Positions 15,501-27,700 of a stretch of DNA of 64,000 nt are shown piece after piece. The position numbers were made by a program, and so were the translations under genes. The notes beneath the pieces were generated by a model, which was not told where the DNA came from, made no database searches, and was given only the letters and a program-made list of their open reading frames with translations. This DNA is from Calendula officinalis. Taxonomy: Eukaryota; Streptophyta; Magnoliopsida; Asterales; Asteraceae. The number at the start of each line of letters is the position of its first letter. Position 1 is the stretch's first letter. The DNA lies in NCBI GenBank assembly GCA_963853835.1, contig OY970835.1:13522501-13586500 (forward strand), written 5' to 3'.

Positions 15501-17068
15501 TGGGTTATGGACACCTATTACTTGTAAAATGGATACTATAGGCTATTGGTAATGGCTACTAGTTATAATGGTTCAAGGGCCATCAGTATCAGTTATGGGC
15601 ATCTAGTGGATATAATTGTTCAAAAACCATGGTTATGGGTTATGGACACCTATTACTTGTAAAATGGATATCTGTAGGCTATTGGACATGGCTAGTAGTT
15701 ATAATGGTTCAAGGGCCGTTAGTATGAGTTATGGACATCTAGTGGTTATAATGGTTCAAGGACCATGGTTATGGGTTATGGACACCTATTACATGTAAAA
15801 TGGATATCTATAGGCTATTGGTCATGGCTAGTAGTTATAATGGTTCAAGGGCCATCAGTATCAGTTATGGGCATCTATCGGTTATAATTGTTCAAGGGCC
15901 ATGGTTATGGGTTATGGACATCTATTACTTTAATATGGATATCTTTAGGCTATTGGTCATGGTTAGTAATTATAATGGTTCAAGGGCCATCCGTATCAGT
16001 TATGGACATCTAGTGGTTATAATGGTTCAAGGACCATGGTTATTGGTTATGGACACCTATTACTTGTAAAATGGATATATATAGGATATTGGTCATGGCT
16101 AGTAGTTATAATGGTTCAAGGGCCATCGGTATGAGTTGTGGACGTCTAGTGGTTATAATGGTTAAAGGACCATGGTTATGGGTTATGCACACCTACTACT
16201 TGTAAAATGCATATCTATAGGCTATTGCTCATGGCTAGTAGTTATAATGGTTCAAGGGCCACCGATATGAGTTATGGACATGTAGTGGTTATAATGGTTC
16301 ACGGACCATGGTTATGGGTTATGGACACCTATTTCTTGTAAAATAGATATCTGTAAGCTATTGGTCATGGCTAGTAGTTATAATGGTTCAAGGACCATCG
16401 GTATCAGTTATGGGCATCTAGTGGATATAATTGTTCAAGGGTCGTGGGTATGGGTTATGCACACCTATTACTTGTAAAATGCATATCTATAGGCTATTGC
16501 GCATGGCTAGTAGTTATAATGGTTCAAGGGCCATCATTATCAGTTATGGACATCTAGTGGTTATAATGGTTCAAGGACCATGGTTATGGGTTATGGACAC
16601 CTATTACTTGTAAAATGGATATCTATAAGTCATGGCTAGTAGTTATAAAGGTTCAAGGGCCATCGATATGAGTTATGGACATGTAGTGGTTATAATGGTT
16701 CAATGGCCTTGGTTATGGGTTATGGACACCTATTACTTGTAAAATGGATATCTAAAGGCTATCGGACATGTGGTGGTTATAATGGTTCAAGGGCCATCAG
16801 TATCAGTTATGGACATCTAGTGGTTATAATGGTTCAAGGGCCATCAGTATCAATTATGGACATCTAGTTGTTATAATGGTTCAAGAACCATGGTTATGGG
16901 TTATGGACACCTATTACTTGTAAAATGGATATCTGTAGGCTATTGGTCATGGGTAGTAGTTATAATGGTTCAAGGGCCATCAGTATCAGTTATGGACATC
17001 TAGTGGTTATAATGGTTCAAGGACCATGGTTATGGGTTATGGACACCTATTACTTGTAAAATGGATAT
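12595..17068 (+). repeat. 1804-bp higher-order repeat, about 2.5 copies
   Basis: Satellite block repeated with a period of 1804 bp: landmark variants at 12826, 14627 and 16431, and at 13812 and 15616, share long runs of private variants. The first copy lacks 3 bp near 13343, so its early offset is 1801. The unit is about thirteen monomers, one of them enlarged by an extra 47-bp subunit. Copy 3 ends near 17068, where a TATATATATAGG variant begins. Confidence 0.85.
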
Positions 17069-20000
17069 ATATATAGGCTTTTGGTCATGGCTAGTAGTTA
17101 TAATTGTTCAAGGGCCATGGTTATGGGTTATGGACATCTATTACTCTAATATGGATATCTTTAGGCTATTAGTCATGGTTAGTAATTATAATGGTTCAAG
17201 GGCCATCAGTATCAGTTATTGACATCTAGTGGTTATAATGGTTAAAGGACCATGGTTATTGGTTATGGACACCTATTACTTGTAAAATGGATATATATAT
17301 ATAGGCTATTGGTCATGGCTAGTAGTTATAATGGTTCAAGGGCCATCGATATAAGTTATGGACGTCTAGTGGTTATAATGGTTCAAGGACCATGGTTATG
17401 GGTTATGCACACCTATTACTTGTAAAATGCATATCTATAGGCTATTGCTCATGGCTAGTAGTTATAATGGTTCAAGGGCCATCGATATGAGTTATGGACA
17501 TTTAGTGGTTATAATAGTTCACGGACCATGGTTATGGGTTATGGACACCTATTTCTTGTAAAATTGATATATGTAGGCTATTGGTCATGGCTAGTAGTTA
17601 TAATGGTTCAAGGACCATCGGTATCAGTTATGGGCATCTAGTGGTTATAATTGTTCAAGGGCCGTGGGTATGGGTTATGCACACCTATTACTTGTAAAAT
17701 GCATATCTATAGGCTATTGCGCATGGCTAGTAGTTATAATGGTTCAAGGGCCATCAATATGAGTTATGTACATGTAGTGGTTATAATGGTTCAATGGCCT
17801 TGGTTATGGGTTATGGACACCTATTACTTGTAAAATGGATATCTAAAGGCTATCGGTCATGGCTACTAGTTATAATGGTTCAAGGGCCATCAGTATCAGT
17901 TATGGACATCTAGTGGTTATAATGGTTCAAGGGCTATCAGTGTCAATTATGGACATCTAGTTGTTATAATGGTTCAAGAACCATGGTTATGGGTTATGGA
18001 CACCTATTACATGTAAATGGATATCTATACGCTATTGGTCATTGCTAGTAGTTATAATGGTCCAAGGGCCATCGATATGTGTTATGGACATGTATTGGTT
18101 ATAATGGTTCAATGGCCTTGATTATGGGTTATGCACACCTATTACTTGTAAAATGGATATCTATAGGCTATCGGTCATGGCTACTAGTTATAATGGTTCA
18201 AGGGCCATCAATATCAGTTATGGACATCTAGTGGTTATAATGGTTCAATGACCATGGTTATGGGTTATGCACACCTATTACTTGTAAAATGCATATCTAT
18301 AGGCTATTGAGCATGGCTAGTAGTTATAATGGTTCAAGGGCCATCAGAATCAGTTATGGACATCAAGTGGTTATAATGGTTCAAGGACCATGGTTATGGG
18401 TTATGGACACCTATTACTTGTAAAATGGATATCTATAAGTCATGGCTAGTAGTTATAATGGTTCAAGGGCCATCGATATGAGTTATGGACATGTAGTGGT
18501 TATAATAGTTCAATGGCCTTGGTTATGGGCTATGGACACCTATTACTTGTAAAATGGATATCTAAAGGCTATCGGTCATGGCTACTAGTTATAATGGTTC
18601 AAGGGCCATCAGTATCAGTTATGAACATCTAGTGGTTATAATGGTTCAAGGGCCATCAGTATCAGTTATGGACATCTAGTTGTTATAATGGTTCAAGGAC
18701 CATGGTAATGGGTTATGGACACCTATTACTTGTAAATGGATATCTATAGGCTATTGATCATAGCTAGTAGTTATAATGGTCCAGGGGCCATCGATATGAG
18801 TTATGGACACGTAGCGGTTATAATGGTTCAATGGCCTTGATTATGGGTTATGCACACCTATTACTTGTAAAATGGATATCTATAGGCTATCGGTCATGGC
18901 TACTAGTTTTAATGGTTCAAGGGCCATCAGTATCAGTTATGGACATCTAGTGGTTATAATGGTTCAAGGACCATGGTTAAGGGTTATGCACACCTATTAC
19001 TTGTAAAATGCACATCTATAGGCTATTATGCATGGCTAGTAGTTATAATGGTTCAAGGGCCATCAGTATCAGTTATGGACATCTAGTTGTTATAATGGTT
19101 CAAGGACCATGGGTATGGGTTATGGACACCTATTACTTGTAAAATGGATATCTATAACTCATGGCTAGTATTTATAATGCTTCAAGGGCCATCGATATGA
19201 GTTATGGACATGTAGTGGTTATAATGCTTCAATGGCCTTGGTTATGGGTTATGGACACCTATTACTTATAAAATGGATATCTAAAGGCTAACGGTCATGG
19301 CTACTAGTTATAATGGTTCAAGGGCCATCAGTATCAGTTATGGACATCTAGTGGTTATAACGGTTCAAGGGCCATCAATATCAATTATGGACATCAAGTT
19401 GTTATAATGGTTCAAGAACCATGGTTATGGGTTATGGACACCTATTACTTGTAAAATGGATATCTGTAGGCTATTGGTCATGGCTAGTAGTTATAATAGT
19501 TCAAGGGCCATCAGTATCAGTTATGGACATCTAGTTGTTATAATGGTTCAAGGACCACGGTTATGGGTTATGGACACCTATTACTTGTAAATGGATATCT
19601 ATAGGATATTGGTCATGGCTAGTAGTTATAATGGTCCAAGGGCCATCGATATGAGTTATGGACATGTAGTGGTTATAATGGTTCAATGGCCTTGATTATG
19701 GGTTATGCACACGTATTACTTGCAAAATGGATATCTATAGGCTATCGGTCATGGCTACTAGTTATAATGGTTCAAGCGCCATCAGTATCAGTTATGGACA
19801 TCTAGTGGTTATAATGGCTCAAGGACCATGGTTATGGGTTATGCACACCTATTACTTGTAAAATGCATATATATATAGGCTATTGCGCATGGCTAGTAGT
19901 TATAATGGTTCAAGGGCCATCAGTATCAGTTATGGACATCTAGTGGTTATAATGGTTCAAGGACCATGGTTATGGGTTGTGGACACCTATTACTTGTAAA

Positions 20001-20644
20001 ATGGATATCTATAGGCTATTGGTCATGGCTGGTAGTTATAATGGTTCAAGGGCCATCAGTATCAGTTATGGACATCAAGTGGTTATAATGGTTCAAGAAC
20101 CATGGTTATGGGTTATGGACACCTATTACTTGTAAAATGGATATCTATAAGTCATGGCTAGTAGTTATAATGGTTCAAGGGCCATCGATATGAGTTATGG
20201 ACATGTAGTGGTTATAATGGTTCAATGGCCTTGGTTATGGGTTATGGACACCTCTTACTTGTAAAATGGATATCTAAAGGCTATCGGTCATGGCTACTAG
20301 TTATAATGGTTCAAGGGCCATCAGTATCAGTTATGGACATCAAGTAGTTATAATGGTTCAAGAACCATTCTTATGGGTTATGGACACCTATTACATGTAA
20401 AATGGATATCTATAAGTCATGGCTAGTAGTTATAATGGTTCAAGGGCCATCGATATGATTTATGGACATGTAGTGATTATAATGGTTCAATGGCCTTGGT
20501 TATGGGTTATGGACACTATTACTTGTAAAATGGATATCTATAGGCTATCGGTCATGGCTACTAGTTATAATGGTTCAAGGGCCATCAGTATTAGTTATGG
20601 ACATTTAGTGGTTATAATGGTTCAAGGGCCATCAGTATTCGTTA

Positions 20645-21466
20645 TGTTTCTTTATTTCTAATAGGGAAATTTATGAGGCTGGGTTCTCCCAAAATGTTTC
20701 TGTTCATGATATAGTTGAAAATGGGAATTGGAGGGTTCCGGATTTGTGGTTGCAGAAGTTTGATTGGATTTTCAGTAATGATCCTCCTGATTTGAGAGAT
20801 GATTTGCAGGATAAAGTGTGTTGGAAATCTGCTAAAGGTAAATGTAACCCTTTCCTTGTTTCTGATGCTTGGTATGATTTAAGAGAAATTGGACAGGAGG
20901 TTGGTTGGGCTAATTGGGTCTGGTACAGCCAAAACATCCCAAGGCATGCTTTCATTTTATGGCTTGCTATGTTGGGAAAGTTGAAAACTCAAGATAAATT
21001 TCAGATTGATTATGAAAAAGATGATTTGAGATGTACTTTTTGTAATCTGCAATTGGATTCACATGACCATCTGTTTTTTGAGTGTGATTATTCTATAACG
21101 GTCTGGGATATCATGAAGAGCAGGTCTAGGATGGACCATTTTCCTGATAAATGGTCTTATTTAATCCTATACCTTGAAAGAATCCCTATTAACAAATCGG
21201 TTTGGAGCATTATCAAAAGACTTGTCCTTGGTGCTACGGTGTACTTTCTCTGGCAGGAAAGGAATCTGAGAATTTTTCAAAGCAAGCATAGAAGTGTGGA
21301 AGATCTATGCAGTATTATTATTAATATTGTCAGATTGAGATTGTTGGGTTTAAATATCAGAAAATCAAAGCAGTCTATTCTTGCAGCCGATATCTGGAAT
21401 TTTAGTTTGATGCATGGAGATGAAGATGGAGAATCTTCCAATTATGCTGATCATGATAAGAGATAA
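20645..21466 (+). pseudogene. LINE A ORF2 C-terminal fragment (zf-RVT tail)
   Basis: Open from the truncation point to a stop at 21464-21466, about 273 codons, with no start codon of its own. It contains the region after the RT domain: VENGNWRVPD, then the zinc-binding zf-RVT-like part with FSNDPPD, NIPRHAFILWL, a C-x2-C (CTFC) and HDHLFFECDYS, and the ending RLRLLGLNI. The catalytic RT and endonuclease domains are absent, so this copy cannot move itself. It aligns along its length with the LINE B tail (WKS-GKC, QNIPRHAF, DHLFFECDYS, WSYL, LERIP). It overlaps the next open frame by 53 nt. Confidence 0.88.
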
Positions 21467-22988
21467 CTGGAATGAGTGTGTTGGAAGTTTTATGGATTTC
21501 TTCAGAATTATTTGGGGCTGCCTGTGCACAGGTTTTATCCATATTTACCTGTTTTGTTCTATCTTAGTATATGATATGGCTAAGATTTTATCCAGATTTT
21601 GTGGGAATTTTTCTGGTAATACTATGTATTTTGCTGGATTTTTCTATATTTTTTGTGGTATTTTCTGGAATATCTATGTGGGGTATTTTATTCTCCAATG
21701 TCACAGCAGAAAAATTCTTGGTTTTCTTGGGATGCATGCTATTTCTGAGCTGCATAAGGGTATTTTGGGTATTATCAGGCATCTTTTGAAGATGGATTTC
21801 ATTGGGCAGGCTTGGATTATTTTTTTATACTCTTCTGGAATTTTGGAGTTTTTTAAAAATCCTTCTGGAATTTCTGGCCCGTTGGGCCTTTATACCAACA
21901 ACTGCTATGAGCTGCGCCGCATAAAGGAAAGTCGTAAATTAATTATTTTTTTGTGCGTTTTAAGTGTGAGCTGCAGTTCTTTTCTTATATGTTTTGCAGG
22001 TCAAAATTTTACCATTTGGATGTTGGATGCTATCTGCCATAATTATGGATGCTTCATAGTTGTTGTTTTGAAGATATTTAGGCATCGGGGCAGGCATTTA
22101 AAGTGCAGAATCTGGAGTGGAAAATGGTGGATTATAACCCTTATTAAAGGTTTTGGTCATAGTCAGGACAATTTCGGTCAAAGATGTGATATGGCCAATT
22201 TCCTAAGGGTTATTAATCTACCATGTTTGTTGCAATTTGGCAATGGTTTTAAAGTTTGGTTGACCTTTTCAAAGTCAAAATTGAAGATGGATTTAAGGAT
22301 TGGGATTGAAGACTGGGCTACTGTTGACTTTATAAAAGTCAGTGAAGGTCAATTGGGGTTGAAGTGCTTTTCTATGAGGATTCTAACTTACACTGAGTCA
22401 AAATTCTGCATTGCCTATATAATACATTGTTATTTAGGTAATGTTCATAGATTTTATAATTTTGTTATCTTGACTATCATCGGGTCAATATTGGGAAAGA
22501 TTAAATGTTTCCGGTCAAAGTGTTATGGATGTTTGAATTGGATGTTGACTCCGCTCGGGTCAAAGGCAGACTTGAGGCTTTTGGATTGTAATGTTACAAA
22601 ATATTGTTATGGCAGTATGGGTTTAATTTTGACCTTCATTGGGTCAAAATCAAGCCTTAATCCGGTTTATGATGGAAATGGTGTGAAGATTGATATGAGC
22701 ATGGATTGTGTTAAGGTCAAAATACACAAGTTGAAGATCAAGCCTAATCACAAGTGCAATTTGATTGCAAGAGCTGATGTTTGGAACATTAAAGAGACTT
22801 TCGATATATTGTTTTTCGATGAAAAAAGACTATTTTATAATCTTAGAGGTTTTGGTATACCTAGATTAGGTTTAGTCATTGGCTATAGAGTTATGCTTAT
22901 TTTGTTGGTCTTATTCCCAAAGCATGTTTTGGGAGGCCAAATAGTTTTTCAAGATGTGGTAATTTTACCCATCTTTGTTTGTAAATAA
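21414..22988 (+). CDS. LINE A third open frame (ORF3), unknown function
   Basis: A 524-codon open frame after ORF2, in the +1 frame and overlapping it by 53 nt. The same arrangement exists in LINE B. I recognise no known domain. The protein would be rich in F, W, C, I and L, with a strongly hydrophobic first 100 or so residues (block FYIFCGIFW), then blocks shared with the LINE B copy: YTNNCYELRRIKESR, GHSQDNFGQRCDMAN and GYRVML-LLVLFPKHVLGGQ. Several LTxxxSK motifs coincide with TTGAC/GTCAA inverted repeats in the DNA. A purely noncoding 3' UTR would not be expected to stay open this long twice, but parts are so conserved at DNA level that selection on RNA structure is also possible. In this truncated LINE the frame is probably not expressed. 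Confidence 0.55.
   Translation: MEMKMENLPIMLIMIRDNWNECVGSFMDFFRIIWGCLCTGFIHIYLFCSILVYDMAKILSRFCGNFSGNTMYFAGFFYIFCGIFWNIYVGYFILQCHSRKILGFLGMHAISELHKGILGIIRHLLKMDFIGQAWIIFLYSSGILEFFKNPSGISGPLGLYTNNCYELRRIKESRKLIIFLCVLSVSCSSFLICFAGQNFTIWMLDAICHNYGCFIVVVLKIFRHRGRHLKCRIWSGKWWIITLIKGFGHSQDNFGQRCDMANFLRVINLPCLLQFGNGFKVWLTFSKSKLKMDLRIGIEDWATVDFIKVSEGQLGLKCFSMRILTYTESKFCIAYIIHCYLGNVHRFYNFVILTIIGSILGKIKCFRSKCYGCLNWMLTPLGSKADLRLLDCNVTKYCYGSMGLILTFIGSKSSLNPVYDGNGVKIDMSMDCVKVKIHKLKIKPNHKCNLIARADVWNIKETFDILFFDEKRLFYNLRGFGIPRLGLVIGYRVMLILLVLFPKHVLGGQIVFQDVVILPIFVCK
22260..22650 (+). repeat. Series of TTGAC/GTCAA inverted repeats in LINE A ORF3
   Basis: Short inverted repeats at about 22260, 22324, 22384 (decayed), 22470, 22545 and 22626, spaced 60-86 bp. 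The best is ATTTTGACC / GGTCAAAAT at 22626-22650 with a 7-nt loop; another is TGACTTT / AAAGTCA at 22325-22341 with a 3-nt loop. TTGAC is also the core of the plant W-box. The LINE B copy has the same kind of series. Confidence 0.75.
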
Positions 22989-24749
22989 CTTTTCTTTTGT
23001 TGTTATAATTTTTGCCGGGGCATAGCCCTTTAACAAAAAAAAAGTCATGGCTAGTAGTTATAATGGTTCAAGGGACATCGATATGAGTTATGGACATGTA
23101 GTGGTTATAATGGTTCAATGGCCTTGGTTATGGGTTATGGACACCTCTTACTTGTAAAATGGATATCTAAAGGCTATCGGTCATGGCTACTAGTTATAAT
23201 TGTTCATGGGCCATCAGTATCAGTTATGGACATCTAGTGGTTATAATGGTTCAATGGCCTTGGTTATGGGTTATGGATACCTATTACTTGTAAAATGGAT
23301 ATCTATAGGCTATTGGTCATGGCTACTAGTGGTTATAATGGTTCAAGGGCCATCAGTATCAGTTATGGACATCAAGTGGTTATAATGGTTCAAGGACCAT
23401 GGTTATGGGTTATGGACACCTATTACATGTAAAATGGATATCTAAAGGCTATCGGTCATGGCTACTAGTTATAATGGTTCAAGGGCCATCAGTATCAGTT
23501 ATAGACATCTAGTGGTTATAATGGTTCAAGGGCCATCAGTATCAGTTATGGACATCTAGTTGTTATAATGGTTCAAGGACCATGGTTATGGGTTATGCAC
23601 ACCTATTACTTGTAAATGGATATCTATATGCTATTGATCATGGCTAGTAGTTATAATGGTCCAAGGGCCATCGATATGAGTTATGGACACGTTGCGGTTA
23701 TAATGGTTCAATGGCCTTGATTATGGGTTATGCACACCTATTACTTGTAAAATGGATATCTATAGGCTATCGGTCATGGCTACTAGTTTTAATGGTTCAA
23801 GGGCCATCAGTATCAGTTATGGACATCTAGTGGTTATAATGGTTCAAGGACCATGGTTAAGGGTTATGCACACCTATTACTTGTAAAATGCACATCTATA
23901 GGCTATTATGCATGGCTAGTAGTTATAATAGTTCAAGGACCATCAGTATCAGTTATGGACATCTAGTTGTTATAATGGTTCAAGGACCACGGTTATGGGT
24001 TATGGACACCTATTACTTGTAAATGGATATCTATATGATATTGGTCATGGCTAGTAGTTATAATGGTCCAAGGGCCATCGATATGAGTTATGGACATGTA
24101 GTGGTTATATTGGTTCAATGGCCTTGATTATGGGTTATGCACACGTATTACTTGCAAAATGGATATCTATAGGCTATCGGTCATGGCTACTAGTTATAAT
24201 GGTTCAAGGGCCATCAGTATCAGTTATGGACATCTAGTGGTTATAATGGTTCAAGGACCATGGTTATGGGTTATGCACACCTATTACTTGTAAAATGCAT
24301 ATCTATAGGCTATTGTGTATGGCTAGTAGTTATAATGGTTCAAGGGCCATCAGTATCAGTTATGGACATCTAGTGGTTATAATGGTTCAAGAACCATGGT
24401 TATGGGTTGTGGACACCTATTACTTGTAAAATGGATATCTATAGGCTATTGGTCATAGCTGGTAGTTATAATGGTTCATGGGCCATCAATATCAGTTATG
24501 GACATCAAGTGGTTATAGTGGTTCAAGTACCATGGTTATATGTTATGGACACCTATTACTTGTAAAATGGATATCTATAAGTCATGGCTATTAGTTATAA
24601 TGGTTCAAGGGCCATCGATATGAGTTATGGACATGTAGTGGTTATAATGGTTCAATGGCCTTGGTTATGGGTTATGGACACCTCTTACTTGTAAAATGGA
24701 TATCTAAAGGCTATCGGTCATGGCTACTAGTTATAATGGTTCAAGGGCC

Positions 24750-27700
24750 ATCAGTATCAGTTATGGACATCTAGTGGTTATAATGGTTCAAGGGCCATCA
24801 GTATCAATTATGGACATCTAGTTGTTATAATGGTTCAAGAACCATGGTTATGGGTTATGGACACCTATTACTTGTAAAATGGATATCTGTAGGCTATTGG
24901 TCATGGCTAGTAGTTAAAATGGTTCAAGGGCCATCAGTATCAGTTATGGACATCTAGTTGTTATAATGGTTCAAGGACCACGGTTATGGGTTATGGACAC
25001 CTATTACTTGTAAATGGATATCTATAGGATATTGGTCATGGCTAGTAGTTATAATGGTTCAAGGGCCATCGATATGAGTTATGGACGTGTACTGGTTATA
25101 ACGGTTCAATGGCCTTGGTTATGGGTTATGGATACCAATTACTTGTAAAATGGATATCTATAGGCTATTGGTCATGGCTAGTAGTTATAATGGTTCAAGG
25201 GCCATCGATATGAGTTATGGATTTGTACTGGTTATAATGGTTCAATGGCCTTGGTTATGGGTTATGGATACCTATTACTTGTAAAATGGATATCTATAAG
25301 CTATTGGTCATTGCTAGTAGTTATAATGGTTCAAGGGCCATCGATATGAGTTATGGACGTGTACTAGTTATAATGGTTCAATGGCCTTGGTTATGGGTTA
25401 TGGATACCTATTACTTGTAAAATGGATATCTATAGGCTATTGGTCATGGCTACTAGTGGTTATAATGGTTCAATGGCCATCAGTATCAGTTATGGACATC
25501 AAGTGGTTATAATGGTTCAAGGACCATGGTTATGGGTTATGGACACCTATTACATGTAAAATGGATATCTATAAGTCATGGCTAGTAGTTATAATGGTTC
25601 AAGGGCCATCGATATGATTTATGGACATGTAGTGGTTATAATGGTACAATGGCCTTGGTTATGGGTTATGGACACCTATTACTTGTAAAATGGATATCTA
25701 TAGGCTATCGGTCATGGCTACTAGTTATAATGGTTCAAGGGCCATCAGTATTAGTTATGGACATTTAGTGGTTATAATGGTTCAAGGGCCATCAGTATTA
25801 GTTATGGACATTTAGTGGTTATAATGGTTCTAGGGCCATCAGTATCAGTTATGGACATCTAGTGGTTATAATGGTTCAAGGACCATGGTTATGGGTTATG
25901 GACACCTTTTACTTGTAAAATGGATATCTATAGGCTATTGGTCATGGCTGGTAATTATAATGCTTCAAGGGCCATCAATATCAGTTATGGACATCAAGTG
26001 GTTATAATGGTTCAAGAACGATGGTTATGGGTTATGGACACCTATTACTTGTAAATGGATATCTATAGGCTATTGGTCATGGCTAGTAGTTATAATGGTC
26101 CAAGGGCCATCGATATGAGTTATGGACATCTAGTGGTTATAATGGTTCAAGGGCCATCAGTATCAATTATGGACATCTAGTTGTTATAATGGTTCAAGAA
26201 CCATGGTTATGGGTTATGGACACCTATTACTTGTAAAATGGATATCTGTAGGCTATTGGTCATGGCTAGTAGTTATAATGGTTCAAGGGCCATCAGTATC
26301 AGTTATGGACATCTAGTTGTTATAATGGTTCAAGGACCACGGTTATGGGTTATGGACAACTATTACTTGTAAATGGATATCTATAGGATATTGGTCATGG
26401 CTAGTAGTTATAATGGTTCAAGGGCCATCGATATGAGTTATGGACGTGTACTGGTTATAATGGTTCAATGGCCTTGGTTATGGGTTATGGATACCTATTA
26501 CTTGTAAAATGGATATCTATAGGCTATTGGTCATGGCTAGTAGTTATAATGGTTCAAGGGCCATCGATATGAGTTATGGATTTGTAATGGTTATAATGGT
26601 TCAATGGCCTTGGTTATGGGTTATGGATACCTATTACTTGTAAAATGGATATCTATAAGCTATTGGTCATGGCTAGTAGTTATAATGGTTCAAGGGCCAT
26701 CGATATGAGTTATGGACGTGTACTGGTTATAATGGTTCAATGGCCTTGGTTATGGGTTATGGATACCTATTACTTGTAAAATGGATATCTATAGGCTATT
26801 GGTCATGGCTACTAGTGGTTATAATGGTTCAAGGGCCATCAGTATCAGTTATGGACATCAAGTGGTTATAATGGTTCAAGGACCATGGTTATGGGTTATG
26901 GACACCTATTACATGTAAAATAAATATCTATAAGTCATGGCTAGTAGTTATAATGGTTCAAGGGCCATCGATATGATTTATGGACATGTAGTGGTTATAA
27001 TGGTTCAATGGCCTTGGTTATGGGTTATGGACACCTATTACTTGTAAAATGGATATCTATAGGCTATCGGTCATGGCTACTAGTTATAATGGTTCAAGGG
27101 CCATCAGTATTAGTTATGGACATTTAGTGGTTATAATGGTTCAAGGGCCATCAGTATTAGTTATGGACATTTAGTGGTTATAATGGTTCTAGGGCCATCA
27201 GTATCAGTTATGGATATCTAGTGGTTATAATGGTTCAAGGACCATGGTTATGGGTTATGGACACCTATTACTTGTAAAATGGATATCTATAGGCTATTGG
27301 TCATGGCTGGTAGTTATAATGCTTCAAGGGCCATCAGTATCAGTTATGGACATCAAGTGGTTATAATGGTTCAAGAACCATGGTTATGGGTTATGGACAC
27401 CTATTACTTGTAAACGGATATCTATAGGCTATTGGTCATGGCTAGTAGTTATAATGGTCCAAGGGCCATCGATATGAGTTATGGACATCTAGTGGTTATA
27501 ATGGTTCAAGGGCCATCAGTATCAATTATGGACATCTAGTTGTTATAATGGTTCAAGAACCATGGTTATGGGTTATGGACACCTATTACTTGTAAAATGG
27601 ATATCTGTAGGCTATTTATTGGTCATGGCTAGTAGTTATAATGGTTCAAGGGCCATCAGTATCAGTTATGGACATCTAGTTGTTATAATGGTTCAAGGAC

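Larger units (their letters stand above)
1..20644 (+). repeat. 136-bp satellite array, block 1
   Basis: Head-to-tail tandem repeat with a basic period of 136 bp, seen by the spacing of successive CCATGG motifs (for example 680, 816, then 951 after a 1-bp deletion). Each monomer reads as a 47-bp subunit (core GTTATAATGGTTCAAGGGCC then ATCAGTATCAGTTATGGACA) followed by an 89-bp subunit starting with almost the same core and continuing into CCTATTACTTGTAAAATGG. Two main variants alternate: one with ATCAGTATCAG and GGACCATGG, one with ATCGATATGAG and TGGCCTTGG. Most monomers carry a CCATGG (NcoI) and a GATATC (EcoRV) site. No unit is inverted. The small ORFs in it are by-products of the repeat. 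The array enters from outside the window and is cut by LINE A at 20644/20645. Confidence 0.97.
20645..23043 (+). mobile_element. LINE A, 5'-truncated L1-type retrotransposon
   Basis: A 2.4-kb 3' fragment of the same LINE family as LINE B, on the plus strand. It starts inside the C-terminal part of ORF2, keeps the zf-RVT-type tail and a 1.5-kb downstream open frame, and ends with GCCGGGGCATAGCCC and a nine-A tail (23035-23043). 5' truncation is typical of LINE insertion. No target-site duplication is visible: the left flank stops at subunit position about 36 (GTATTCGTTA) and the right flank resumes at AGTCATGGCTAG, so about 80-90 bp of satellite seems missing. Related satellite without the insertion is present at 25572-25830 and 26931-27190. 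Confidence 0.9.

Noticed and set aside
276..20661. Many plus-strand ORFs of 60-117 codons in the satellite (for example 2029-2211, 3574-3843, 14627-14809, 30901-31254, 43999-44352)
   Set aside because: They are translations of the monomer. Since 136 is one more than a multiple of three, each frame passes through all three phases, giving the same peptides repeatedly. No start context, codon bias or conservation beyond the repeat itself.
20704..20955. Minus-strand 83-codon ORF over the LINE A ORF2 tail
   Set aside because: Lies antisense to the conserved zf-RVT region and has no features of its own.
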